Made by a program: the position numbers and the translations under genes. DNA of 64,000 bases from Akebia trifoliata (Eukaryota > Streptophyta > Magnoliopsida > Ranunculales > Lardizabalaceae), in NCBI GenBank assembly GCA_017979445.1, contig CM030706.1, positions 19,578,967 through 19,642,966 on the forward strand. Reading direction: 5' to 3'. Position 1 is the stretch's first letter, and each line of letters opens with the position of its first letter. Shown piece after piece: positions 44,700-56,071 of the stretch. Under the pieces are notes generated by a model. It made no database searches, was not told the origin of the DNA, and worked only from the letters and a program-made list of their open reading frames with translations.

Positions 44700-45480
44700 C
44701 CTCGACGGTAACTAAGAAAAATCCAAGATAACCCTTGGCGGCAGCTGAGCAAAATCCAAGTTGATCCTTAGCGGAAACTGCGCAAAATCCAAGTTGACCC
44801 TTGGCAGAAACTGAGCAAAATCCAAGATAACCCTTGGCGGCAACTGAGCAAAATCCAAGATAACCCTTGGCGGCAACTGAGCAAAATCCAAGTTAACCCT
44901 TGGCAGAAACTGAGCAAAATCCAAGATAACCCTTGGCGGCAACTGAGCAAAATCCAAGATAACCCTTGGCGGCAACTGAGCAAAATCCAAGTTAACCCTT
45001 GGCGGAAACTGAGCAAAATCTAAGATAACCCTTGGCGGAAACTGAGCAAAATCCAAGATAACCCTTGGCGGCATCTGAGCAAAATCCAAGATAACTCTTG
45101 GCAGCATTTGAGCAAAATCGAAGATAACCCTTGGCGAAAACTGAGCAAAATCCAAGATAACCCTTGGCGGCATCTGAGCAAAATCCAAGATAACCCTTGG
45201 CGAAAACTGAGCAACATCCAAGATAACCCTTGGCGGCATCTGAGCAAAATCCAAGATAACCCATAGCGGAAACTGAGCAAAATCCAAGATAATCCTTGGT
45301 GGCAACTGAGCAAAATCCAAGATAACCCTTGGCAGAAACTGAGCAAAATCCAAGATAACCCTTGGCGGTAACTGAGAAAAATCCAAGATAACCCTTGGCA
45401 GAAACTGAGCAAAATCCAAGATAACCCTTGGCGGCATCTGAGCAAAATTCAAGATAACCCTTGGCGGCAACTGAGCAAAA
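44700..45480 (-). repeat. 33-bp tandem repeat array in the V 3' UTR, about 23 copies
   Basis: The unit includes ACTGAGCAAAATCCAAGATA and ACCCTTGGCGGCA, 33 bp in all. Because 33 is a multiple of three and the unit has no stop in any minus frame, all three minus frames stay open. One gives repeated LPPRVILDFAQ within a 312-codon frame (45650-44712). The array lies where LARD1 and LARD2 have the unrelated 77-bp repeat. I see no sign of real translation (no conserved start context, no relative in the other copies). Confidence 0.95.
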
Positions 45481-47330
45481 CTGGTAGAGGAATGAAGGAA
45501 TTTTGAAAAAGAATGAATGAATTTGGAGAAGACTGATTGGAATGAATCGGAGAACGAATAAATCCGAAAGATAATGAATCTGAAAGAGAAATGATCGAAT
45601 CTAAGAATGATTGGATCTGAAAAAGAATCTGGAGAACGAAAAAATGCCATATCTCCTATGTGAGATCCAAAATGCTTTTGTTTGAACCTTAAGGATTTAT
45701 CAAAAGTTTTATGAATTTAAAACCTGAGTTTTTATTTCTTTTGAACTTCAAGAGTTTTTCAAAAAACTGTTATCAAGAGGGTAACCTTAAATTTGAGGTT
45801 CTCATTATCTTTTAGGATTAACAAAATGCCCCTAGTTTGGCAATGAACATGGGCTTGAAAATAATTGAACATATCGTGTAAAAAATAAAAAAATGCCCCT
45901 AGTGTAATGGGGAAAAGAAGAAAGAAAATGCCCCTTGTATGAAGGTTTGAAATAATTGATTACCACAAGCGCAATAAAGACTCAACTTTTAATTTTGATT
46001 AATTTTATTGAAGGTTTTGAGTCAGGCTCAAGAGTACAAAATTATTTTCCTTCGAGACTCACCATAGAATTCACCCTTATTTCCCTTGATTCACTTGGGG
46101 GAGTAAACATTTTTAGATCGATCATAGACAAGATACTTGTGGCTTCTGAGTTTATGCCTGGTTTAAGTATTGAACTTGGTTATGCGGACTTCTGATGTTT
46201 CAGCTCGGACTGCCCTCATCTTGGGATTTTATTCTGTTTTTCTTTGTTACTCTAACTTTTGCCTAGATTGCCTTTTTAGGTTTTCAATCTATCGAGCTTG
46301 TTCTAGCTTTTGCCTAGATCGCCTTTTCAGGTTTTCGATCTAGCGAGTTTTTTTCTTTTTTTTTTTCTTAGCTCTGATTGTTGCCAAAGTTGTCCTTTCA
46401 GATTTTCAACCTTGCGAGCTTGCCTCAATTTTTGCCTAAGTCGCCCATTTCGAGTTTTCAACTTAGCAGGCATCATCATTTTTTTTTTAATCTTTTTCTT
46501 CTCCTCTGAACTTCTAGAGTTACTGTCTGATCATGCTTTGCTATCTTCCTTGACTTTTTGCTCGATACTTAGGAGGACTTTCATGGGTAGGCTTAGGACT
46601 GGGTATAAAAAGAAAGGGATTTTGAGGCTCAAAAACCCAAATGCCCCTTGTATGGCATTATTTCTTTTTCTTTAAATTTTCTTCCCCATTTTGAATGATA
46701 TTTCTTTTCTTTTGAATTTTTTCTTGATTTTTTTTTATTGTGTGGGAGATATATTTTTTTTATTTTGATGTGGTCGGGCCTGAAGTAACTTCTCAGGTTG
46801 CCTACGTACCCCAGAATTTTGGGATCAGACCAAAACGTAGTTCGAAACTTTCCTCCCCTAGGTTAGGTGTCGGACTAAGAAAGAAAAAGGCATAATTTTT
46901 CTTTTTGAAAAAGGTTGCAAAGGGGTTGAGAAATGATATATTGAACTGGGTAACAGGAGAATTGATTCGGCCAAAGATGACCTCCTTAAATGTAGTACCG
47001 TTTGATTTGGTCAAGGTTGGTTGGTTCTGGTAATTATATTCCGTCACGATCTTGAAGTCTAACAATTCTTCCAGATAATATTTCCTTAATGATTGAATCT
47101 CTCCAATTGGGTTCAAACTTTCTAGGATCGAGGAAGAGTACTCAAATTTTTTTTTCTTAGGTAGTCTGATGCTTTAGATCCTTGACTCATAAGTGATGAA
47201 CTTTGACTTTCTTGTCAAACATGCAAGTGACTCCTCTCCACTGACAGACCCAATCTGTTTCTAAAAATTAACTTCCATCAAGACCTTGAGATACATGATT
47301 TTTCCTTTTAACCGGTAAGATTGCTTCCAT
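45481..47330 (-). other. 3' UTR of V: repeats A and B and conserved block
   Basis: Repeat A (ATGCCCCTAGTTTGGCA on plus) at 45825-45950, repeat B (TTGCCTAGATTGCC, then TTTTTAGGTTTTCAATCT, on plus) at 46250-46480, and the conserved block (GGTTGCCTACGTACCCCAG) at 46770-46850. The remaining parts show no coding frame. Confidence 0.7.
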
Positions 47331-47339
47331 ATCATACTA

Positions 47340-47830
47340 GAGTGACTCTAGTAGAAGACTGTATTGAAATGTAATATGTCCATAATGCGAATGATAACAT
47401 CTCTGGCCAGTCCCAGTGTGATGTGTGATTGACACATTTTAACGATGATTGTCTTGAGATTTTTACTGGCTACTTCAACCGCTCCATTAATTTGAGGATG
47501 GTAGGGGATGATTTGTGATGCCAGATCTTGAACTTTGAACATAGAGTGATAACCTAAGCTTTGATGTACGACCCATTATCAGATATCAATATCGCTTCAA
47601 CTGTTTCATTAATCTGATAATGGTAATCTATTTTGGGAACTCTACCATGTTGAGAAGTCTAGCACTAATACATTTTGTAAGATCTTCTTTGATCTCATTT
47701 TATCAATTCAATATCTAATCCGTGTCAGACAACACCCAAGCTTGCACCTAACATATCCTCATAGGCCCACGTGAACAAGTCTTTTGAAATTTCTGAGAAA
47801 ATTCATTATCCCCTTGTGTTCCTCTAGAGA
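47340..47830 (-). pseudogene. Pol scraps of V: pre-RT linker and integrase core piece
   Basis: On the minus strand, at about 47830-47740, SKDLFTW and YEDMLG match the pre-RT linker. About 120 bp later the frames read ISDNGSYIKA and then IIPYHPQINGAVEVASKNLK and TIIVKM, which is the integrase core from the second catalytic Asp to the Glu. RT, RNase H and the integrase start are missing between, an internal deletion of several kilobases. Confidence 0.75.
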
Positions 47831-47919
47831 TAGGATGGTTTCTATTTGAATTTCTTTAGGAATTTATTTCTGTTCCGAAGTCAATGACCTTTGTTTTCTT
47901 GAGCCCGACTCTTATCTTC

Positions 47920-48370
47920 TTGTTCAGGAGAAAAATATATTATTAGTTAATTCGTTAATGCGCTCGAGGTATTCAAAAATTTTCTTTATCCGATCAATTT
48001 CAGATGGGGCAACAGACACCTCTATAGACTCGATGAACTAACTTGACTCAATAGGAAAGAGTAGACTCAATCTAAGGAAGACATTACCTTGTTGGAAAAA
48101 GGGACTCGAGCTAACCCAAATGACTCATGAAAACTCAAGACAATTACCCACACGAGTTTGATTAGGACTGAGGACTGAGATATTGCTTACAACCGGTAGG
48201 ATTGAAGTACTATGATCTTCAAAGAACAACTGGACGACGTTGAGAAATTCTGATGATTGATTTGGCGATGACATTGTTCTAATTGACCAGACTAGTAACC
48301 CTAACAAAATAGTGAACGATTGAGCTTAGGTGCAATGATAACCTTGAGACCCCATCAAATGTGAATCTGA
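47920..48370 (-). pseudogene. gag N-terminus of V, degenerate
   Basis: Minus-strand start near 48270: MSSPNQSSEFLNVVQLFFED, with a stop after about 48 more residues. VAPSEIDRIKKIFEYLERIN follows in another frame (about 48010-47950). The upstream phrase (MGSQGYHCT) is the counterpart of MGSYRIIIT before the gag of X. The capsid core and knuckle are lost. Confidence 0.55.
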
Positions 48371-48529
48371 TTAATTTCAGTGTTACCCCCTTGATAACAT
48401 TTTAAATGAACCCTGAAAATTCATACAATGATTATTCAGAAGGAAAATAATTCTATTGTACTCTTGAAAATGATTGACAAATAATGTTTTCATTGAATAA
48501 AACTTTCGCAAATCTGATTAGTTTTTACA

Positions 48530-48920
48530 AGTCATTTTCTTTTTAGAAAAATACATATTAGTAATTTTCCAAAGTCCATGCAAAAAAAAAAATTTTGGTA
48601 AAAAACATATTTCAAAAATTTTCCATGCAAAAATAGATCTTTTGTAAATCATTTTTCCTTCATTTTCTTTTCTTTTGGAAAAATTTTTCTTCTGAAAAAA
48701 ATATTTTTTCTCTGAAAAATAGTTTTTTATTTGGAAAGCATTTTCTCTTGAAAAATCTTGTTCTTATGGAAAATATTTTCTGGAAAACACTTTTTCTTAG
48801 AAAATATTTTTTCTAGAGATCAACACTTTTTTTGGAAAACAATTTTTTTTAAAGAACACTTCTTTTGGAGAACATTCTTTTCTGGAAAATATTTTCTTTT
48901 TCTTCTTTAAAAATTCGATT
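48530..48920 (-). repeat. Self-complementary short repeats in the V leader
   Basis: About ten units of TTTTCTTTTGGAAAATA-like sequence. Same position as 6430-6680 in X, but longer. Confidence 0.55.
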
Positions 48921-49149
48921 TTCATTTTGATTTAAATGGCCCGGTCCATCATAACTATTGGATCGGGATGGACTGGGTCATTATTGTAAAAGAATGGATT
49001 CTTTATTGGGTCGGTGCACCCATTTTAATTTCAAATCAGGTTAAACAAAAAAAAAATTATCCTTTAGGACAAACCCGCACATTCCTGATCTCATAATTCA
49101 TATACATTCATCTCATCATTCACATGCATTTTGATTTCATCATTCATAT

Positions 49150-49990
49150 ACACTCATCAATCAAAAGGTTCCATTCAATAAACAACCCGGGAACACCCAC
49201 GATAAGTTCGAGTCGTGACCTACAAGGAGGGTTTCTAGACTCTAAGCTTACTACGTGCATTTCATTTTTATCTGGCCACCCTTGCCCAAGCACACCTATA
49301 TACCTCTCGATACGTGGTGACTAGATTTGATATACCGTATAGGTGATAATCTAAAACCTCAACTCACTTCTCTGAAGCCAAAAACAGCCAGTTTGATCTC
49401 CAGTTGAGAGGTGGCGCACAATGCTGAGCAAGGACCTACTTAAATACCTCTCGTCTAGAATAGACGTAGTCTATCCCCCTCGTACAGTAGGGTACAGCGG
49501 GGCAAGATCTTGCTTAGGCACTGGTTTTGACCAAGAAATGCAATTGATATACTTAGATTATCTTTTACATACCTATGGGTACGAGTCAAGAGTTGTAGTT
49601 TTCATAAATGGTTTGGCATCCCACGAGAGGACCGACCACGTACTAGTACTACGTTGGTAATCGGGACGTCCGACAGTGTGGCTTACAATAGGTCAAAGGC
49701 TCAGGTCGCTCCAGCCTGGGTGCATCAATATGTCTCTCAGAATCACCTGATCAGACGGTATTGATGCCCCAGTTTGATATACCCTAAGGTACGTGACTGG
49801 AGTTGTGGGTTTCATGAATGACATCGCATCTCCGAAGAGACCGGGCCACGCACTAGTGCCACGTTGGCTAAATGGGATGTGTAAGTGAGTAAAGCAGTAA
49901 ACGTGCATGTGGTGTGTGCGAAACAGGGTGGGGTGTGGTCGGGGTTTTTTCAAACAAATGGGCCTATGGGCCCAATCAAACCAATCATAC
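49150..49990 (-). promoter_or_regulatory. Conserved leader block, V copy
   Basis: TTTGATATACCGTATAGGTG is at about 49327, and a decayed partner (CATACCTATGGGTACGAGT) at about 49568, again about 240 bp apart. It aligns with the blocks of X, U and LARD2 over about 800 bp although V belongs to the other LTR type. Confidence 0.65.
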
Positions 49991-50399
49991 ATTGGACTAC
50001 ATGAAAAAAAAATCATTCTAATCATGTGAATATTCAATCAAGATCAACATCATTCCAATCACATATTAGCACATTAAGCATATACCAACGTTAGAAGCAA
50101 GCATTTAATCCAACATTATTTCCTTATGTATTCCAATCAAGGGTTATTTTGGGTGACCCAAGATGATTCAAAATTTCAAGGGATATCTTATTGAGGATAT
50201 AACAATGATTGATGAGATAAAAACCGTTTTTTTTTATTATTTTTTTTATTTTATAGAAAACAAGTTAATTTTAATCCAAGGAATTTTATGGAACAAAAAC
50301 CCAAAACAAACAGATATACCCCCCTATGTTGATGTCGGCAACATTCAAGACTTGATTTTTTTATTTTTCTTTTGAAAATATTTTTTCTTATCAATTTAA

Positions 50400-51540
50400 G
50401 GACTTGATGGAGATATTATTCGACGTAAGTTAAACCCCTTAATTGATAGAAAATTGCCCAAAAATTGTACTATTTTTGTGGAATCAAATTTTAAATCAAA
50501 ATTGTTAGATCGATATTTCCCAATTGATAAAAATCTGCAAAAATAGAAGAATAGGCCGGGCAATGACTTGATGCAACAACATTATGTGATTGGTTTTTTT
50601 TTTTTTGGAACCAATAGGTGCTTAGCAGCCATCCCCGTTGTGATATGTTGCAATCATTGTTACTGTAAAGAAAGCTGATTATCCATTTCGTTCTACCATC
50701 TCTCGTTCAATTAATATTCGGCCATTAATAATTTTTGATTATCCACAACCGAGGGCAACAAGGAAAAAAAAAATCCGAAATCCCACAAAGCCATTCAAGA
50801 AGAAAGTCGAGAGAGCATGTAACGATGTAAAACAAAACTCATAGAATCTCTTGGTGACCCATCTGTCATATTAACTTGCTGGAGAGAACAAAAAAAACTT
50901 TAACTTGGTAATAATTTACTCCAACAAGCTGATTTAAATCCAATATCCGAGACGAAGAAGTTCTTCCCGAAATGTCCCTTTGAGTCTTTTGTTTGAAAAC
51001 CAATAAAACGAAAATCGAACTCATCTCTACGAAGAAAATTGTACTCAACGTCGAGATCAAAAGAACACCTGAACCATAACTGATTGATCGAGAGAGGAAA
51101 GAGACAAGGAAAAAGAAACACAGCCATTAAAACCGAGAGAAAAAAAACACAGTCGTTAAAAATCGAGAGGCAAGATGATGTTCGACTGAAAAGAAGCATA
51201 GAGGTGGAGATTGAAATCGAGTTGATTCATGCAACCTTTGATTTTCGTTGAATATCTCATCCCACAAAGGAAATTGCACCATCAGTCAGCCCTCTTTGTT
51301 CGTAGTTATCCGCTTGATCAAGGAACAACAGGATGAGAACGAATTCGTACAGCAGATCTCTCCGTCGATTGAGATTTACAAACCTAAATATGGGTTAAGA
51401 AAGCTTGGGAGGTCGATTCCTCTGTTGAGGCCGACAGGAACAAATGGGGAAGAAGACGATGGATTCTCCTTATTTTTTTTTTAGAAAAAACTGTTTTAAA
51501 AGGTGAAAAGAAATAAATAAGTACAAATGTTTTTTTTTTA
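50400..51540 (-). other. Gene-like unidentified segment in the V leader
   Basis: Base composition is more balanced than its surroundings, with stretches of 60-100 open codons on both strands (for example 51199-50900 minus and 51248-51484 plus). None resembles a protein I know. It lies at the leader position that holds the STE24 fragment in X. It may be a captured gene 5' end, but that is a guess from position and composition. Confidence 0.35.
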
Positions 51541-52141
51541 CTACCAACACCCCATTGAATATCGTTGGGCTTACATAGTCCAAGTTGACTTGTACTAGAG
51601 CCACACCATCAAAAGCTGTTGTTGGCAGAAATTGAAATTTTTTTTTTTAATTTTTATTCTTTGAAATTCTGTATGCTGCCAATGGGCAGCATATATTGCC
51701 TATAAAAACATTTAAAAAGAAATTGAAAATCAACTAACTAAAAAAAAAAGTTAAATATCAAACATGTTTCCCTTTTTTCCCCTTTTTTTTAAATATCCTT
51801 TGTTATCCGAACACAGATCGACATTCCTTAAAATAAATAATAAAATAAAATAAAATAAATCCATTTCGTTTCATTATTCCATCCTCAACAATTATCCGTT
51901 GAAATTTGGTATTATTATTTAAAGTCACCCTAAGTGACTCTCGACTGAACTATATAAGAATAATAACATGCCAGATTAACATAACCACAACCGTACCGAA
52001 ATTAATGATTGGACCCACCAATATATATAAAAAAATGTTAAACGAAATAAAGAAAAACTAACTAAAAAATAAATAAAATAAAACAACTAGGTTATTAGCA
52101 ATGCTCCCATGCTTGGGATTTTTCAAGTCTGATCCTCAATG
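51541..52141 (-). other. PBS-proximal leader of V
   Basis: It holds a short palindrome GCTGCCAATGGGCAGC at about 51674 and A/T-rich runs. The leader VNTR of X, U and LARD2 is not visible. The final part (ATGCTTGGGATTTTTCAAG) matches the PBS-proximal end of the other leaders. Confidence 0.5.
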
Positions 52142-52159
52142 TCCCCAGTGGAGTCACCA
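52142..52159 (-). promoter_or_regulatory. Primer binding site of V
   Basis: Minus strand TGGTGACTCCACTGGGGA, one base from LTR8. One CpG-type change relative to X. Confidence 0.85.
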
Positions 52160-52160
52160 C

Positions 52161-53894
52161 TGAAAGCGCCCTCGATCTGCGGGGTGCGCGGATCCGCTTT
52201 TGACCCTTGAGGCTTGGGAGTCGCCACCTAGTTGTTAAGGTCTAGGAACCAAACTGACTCTAAAAAAGGTAAACTAATCTACGAAAGAGAAAAAGAGTCC
52301 GGGGATCACGTTACGGGGTTGGAAGGTGTTAGACACCAACCCCGCCTGGCCAAAGCCGGTCTTTACTAACTTCCCAAATAAATCACATTGCTAAAAACCT
52401 AGATAAAAGTATAAATAAAAAATTTTATACCTTTCAAATAACAAGGATTTTGCTCCCTCAGATCTGATAAAAATAGCTCCTTGTACCGTACTCCCTTGCT
52501 TCGTTCTGTTTCCGGATTTGATTTCGGATCTCCGAGATCAAGGTATCTCCTTGTTTTTGGATCTGAACTCTTCAAGTTCGTTGCGGGTTTGGAGGTATTT
52601 TTGGAGGGCTTTTAGGTGTTTTCTAGGCTAAAATTGAAGGAGGGATGTTAGGTAAGGAGTTGGAACTCCAAAACTAAGGTTTATGGGAGGCTATGGGGGC
52701 TTCTAGACCTACTTCTCTTAGGATTTATGATTTGATACGAAAATAGGATGTGAGCACCTCTATTTATAGATTTTTTTAGGGGTTGATTTTGATAGAGTTA
52801 GTGTTTAATTATAATTCTTTTAATTAGAGTTGTGTTTTAGTTAGACTTGTTTTAGGTAGAATTGTGTTTTAATTAGAATTATTTTAGGTAGAATTATTTT
52901 TTAGTTAGAACTCTATTAGATAGAGTTATTATTTAATTAGAATTCTATTATGACTTTTGGTCTTATTTGATTGACTTTTAATATTTTGACTTTAGTCTTA
53001 ATTGATTGACTTTTAATATCTTGACTTTAGTCTTGCTTAATTGACTTTAATTTTGACTTTAGTCTTGCTTGATTGACTTTAATACCTTGACTTTAGTCTT
53101 GCTTGATTTATTTTTAATTTTTGGAGACCCCTCCTCCATTATTTCTTTAATTTTTTGAACCCCCAAATGGAGGGGTCCTTAAAGAAATATCTCACGAACC
53201 CTCAACAATTTTACTTGAAAGCCCGATTGATCGATTTTTTTAATTCAAAATTTTAAATTAATTTCATTAATGTTTCACTTTAATTATTTAATGTTTTATT
53301 TATTAATTTCGAAAATTTTAATTATGAAAATTGTGAAATTACCGTTTTGCCCTAGAGAGGACTTTTCACGTTTTAAGTCGGTTTTTAATATTCTAGGATG
53401 TTTTAGAATCGATTTTTCGTAAGGAATTCAATAGAAATATTGGTTTTTATTATTTATGAAATTTTTTGTGTGAAATGGTCGTGAACTTTATGAGGGGCAT
53501 TTTCGTAATTTTGTCGAATTCTGTTAAAATTGGTGAAATGATTTATTTGGTTTCGATTTGTTATTTTATGTGTTTGAATGGATTTTCCTAAGCGTAACGT
53601 AGGCTCTAGGGTTATTTCGAGGTTAGGGGTATTTTGGTAATTTGATCAATTTTTAGGGATTTTTATCATGAAGCTTCTTTTTGGTCTGCAAGATGATGAT
53701 TTCTATTTTTCTGGGGTCGTATTTTCCTAGCGTAGCGTGGTTTCTAAGGTTTTGATTCGAGATACCTCATCCGGATTTCTGAAACACATCTGGTAAAAAA
53801 ATAAAGCAATGGAATACACATCCCTCTTTGGGAATCATTGCGATCGGGTTGACGAGTTGATTAATCAGGCGAGTACAAAAATAGGGTGTCTATA
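52161..53894 (-). repeat. LTR8: 5' LTR of V, 1734 bp
   Basis: It starts TGAAAGCGCCC and ends GGTGTCTATA (CA changed to TA). The TATA box is at 52761-52768 (minus), and the U5 ten-mer GGAGTCGCCA at 52217-52226. It is close to LTR7, so the pair dates from one insertion. Confidence 0.92.
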
Positions 53895-53899
53895 GTTAT

Positions 53900-54160
53900 T
53901 GAATAGTAAGATATCGTTGCATCTTATGTAGACCTCGTTCCTCCAAAATGGAACACAGATTCACAAATACATGGCTTTCTATTATAAACAATAAGTGGCA
54001 CGTCGTATTATCATTTAGTATTTTCTGCACAAAATCAATCCCCTTGAACGAATAATTACTATGGTCCTCCCTATTTAAGACATTCTCACAATAAAATAAA
54101 GAACCTAGGATGACTCATCTCGTGGCTATATTTAAAACACTTGACTCAACAGTATTACTA
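53900..54160 (-). pseudogene. PIF/Harbinger transposase, N-terminal exon part
   Basis: On the minus strand: FVNLCSILEERGLHKMQRYL, then TIQ, a stop and the V site. It continues at 42595 as QVAMFLLIIGHN, the order seen in plant PIF transposases. The two halves confirm that V landed in this exon. Confidence 0.8.
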
Positions 54161-54529
54161 GTATCACCATTTGAATCGATGGTATCAGTCGTATCAATAG
54201 ATTTTGTGGTATTAACATCTGAATCTATTTGACCTGTTTATGGATCCATATTAGTGGTATATACACCCAACTTACAATATACAATAAAATGATATCCACC
54301 ACATACAACAAAACTCATTATCCACAATATTAATTAAAATAAACATCCAATAAAAAATAATATCCATCTAATAGAGTATATTACATCATATTAGTGTAAA
54401 AAGTAATCAATGTATATTGCACCCTGTAGGTGCATCGTAAAACCAACAGAAGTATAAAAGTAACCAAAGTATATTGCACCCTATAGGTGCATCCTAAAAT
54501 CAACATAATATAAAAATAATATGAAAAAA
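54161..54529. other. Spacer between the two P genes
   Basis: AT-rich. A GTATATTGCACCCT phrase with TAGGTGCATC is duplicated (54412-54435 and 54470-54493). No frame. Confidence 0.4.
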
Positions 54530-55580
54530 TGTCTAAGAATCTTTCCTTGCCAGATAATCAGTCATCTCGCTCTCCAACCACCTAAGACGTCTCTCTATTA
54601 ATCGTAACTCACAAAAAATCTCTTTGAATTATTTGTTCTTCATAAACATCTTCAACGCAAAATGATAGCGATCACCGCTCGGGGTTGCATCTGTTAGCTG
54701 GTCTAAGAGGTCGATTGACTCTTTAATAGTACCTTTCTTAATAGGAATGAGATTGCTAGAAGCAGATGTCTAATTGTTAACTGCATTTACGAGCTTTTCT
54801 AATGACTGGCCAATTCGCATAGCAGTAGTCATCTTATGCCTACGACCCTGAGGTTGTAAAGTATCATCACTTCTGCTTCGAACGGGGTCTATAGGTGGGG
54901 GTACAATAGGGGTAGCATCATCTCCTAACTCATCAGCATCATCAGGAGTAAAGTCTAGAGGTGTCTGAGATTCCGGTGGCAAGGTCTCATGACATCTTCT
55001 AGATCATCCGCATCAAGATTATTTTGTTGGGTTGCTGATGTAGATGGCATTATACCAGATGCAGGCGATCACATCCGGCTACCAGTAGCATATGTGCCTC
55101 CAAAGATTAAATCCAATTGCTTCGCAAACATCAAAAGTTTCGATCAAAATATTGCATATTTTGGATGATGCTTTAAAAAATAAAAATTCTAAATTATATA
55201 TAAAAGAAACAAATTTTTTTTAAATAAATAAAAAAAAGAAGTAACAAAAAAATATACCTCTAACCACCTATCCCAACACTCCTCACTTGCATCTAATATA
55301 CCGGTTTCAACATCATAAGAGACGTCAATATTTGGGCAAATCTTATTCCAACGTCCCCAAAGTCCTTTTTGTCTATCCCACTTATTTTTCATTTGCCCTC
55401 TGTCATAGTAAACGCCAGTTATTTTTTTAAACTCCTTCACCAAGGTTTCATATTTGATCTTATCAAGTACTTTATGTGGTCTCCTCCCCCTTTTAACTAA
55501 TTCATAGCATATCTCGACTCAAACTTCATGTTGTTTGGTGTCCAATTTACTTTCGTACTCTTTGAATTGTTATCTTTCAT
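54530..55580 (-). pseudogene. PIF/Harbinger ORF1: Myb/SANT-like DNA-binding protein
   Basis: Minus-strand start MKDNNSKSTKVNWTPNN at 55580, a one-base shift, then RRPHKVLDKIKYETLVKEFK, FKKITGVYYDRGQMKNKWD and ILDASEECWDRWLEV before a GT donor (about 55255). The second part (55080-54530) has FTPDDADELGDDATPIVPPP, QPQGRRHKMTTAMRIGQSLE and FMKNK, ending in EMTDYLARKDS. This is the Myb/SANT-like partner that, in active PIF elements, works with the transposase at the transposon ends. Frameshifts and stops are present. The first exon is tandemly duplicated (55351-55813). Confidence 0.85.
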
Positions 55581-55813
55581 CCATCCCCCAAGTCCTTTTT
55601 GTCTATCCCACTTATTTTTCATTTGCCCTCTGTCATAGTAAAACGCCAGTTTATCTTTTTAAACTCCTTCACCCAAGGTTTTATATTTGATCTTATCAAG
55701 TACTTTATGTGGTCTCCTCCCCCTTTTAACTAATTCATAGCATATCTCGACTCAAACTTCATGTTGTTTGGTGTCCAATTTACTTTCGTACTCTTTGAAT
55801 TGTTATCTTTCAT
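55351..55813 (-). repeat. 230-bp tandem duplication of the ORF1 first exon
   Basis: The phrase AGTCCTTTTTGTCTATCCCA occurs at 55361 and 55591. Both units end in the ATG-containing TTATCTTTCAT. The outer unit has extra bases (TAAAACGCC, CACCCAAGG) that shift its frame, the inner one does not. It is a recent direct duplication. Confidence 0.92.
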
Positions 55814-56066
55814 CTGTTAATGGTAATAACAACAGTAGTGCATAGAACAGAACATGTCATATTCTACTTCAATCTCATCATCAATCTTTTATAAAATCTT
55901 TAGTTCACAAATAAAAAAAAATAACGAAATAAGTAGAAACAATAAAAATATTGTTCTCAGTCCCACGGTGAGGGATCCCCATGTTCGCTATCTTTGATTG
56001 TACAAAGTATAGTAATTGACATGTGTGTGTGCGTGTGTAAGTAAAAGAGAAGCACACATATATATT
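55814..56066. other. P sequence upstream of ORF1, with a 197-bp direct repeat
   Basis: CACGGTGAGGGATCCC...GTGTGTGTGCGTGTGTAA lies at 55964 and again at 59141. With the solo LTR removed, the two copies are 197 bp apart. No coding frame. Confidence 0.6.
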
Positions 56067-56071
56067 TTGAC

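Larger units (their letters stand above)
42596..53894 (-). mobile_element. V: Tat/Ogre-type element, complete insertion in P
   Basis: A perfect TSD, GTTAT, lies at 42591-42595 and 53895-53899. On the minus strand: 5' LTR (53894-52161), PBS, leader with the conserved block and a gene-like segment, gag start, pre-RT and integrase scraps, a 3' UTR with a 33-bp repeat array, PPT and 3' LTR (44333-42596). Length is 11299 bp. RT and RNase H are absent, but unlike U and the LARDs a piece of integrase remains. V is therefore a separate deletion derivative. Confidence 0.92.

Noticed and set aside
44712..45650. 312-codon minus-strand frame with 11-residue repeats as a real gene
   Set aside because: It is produced by a stop-free 33-bp tandem repeat. 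All three minus frames are open and no relative in LARD1, LARD2 or U has it.
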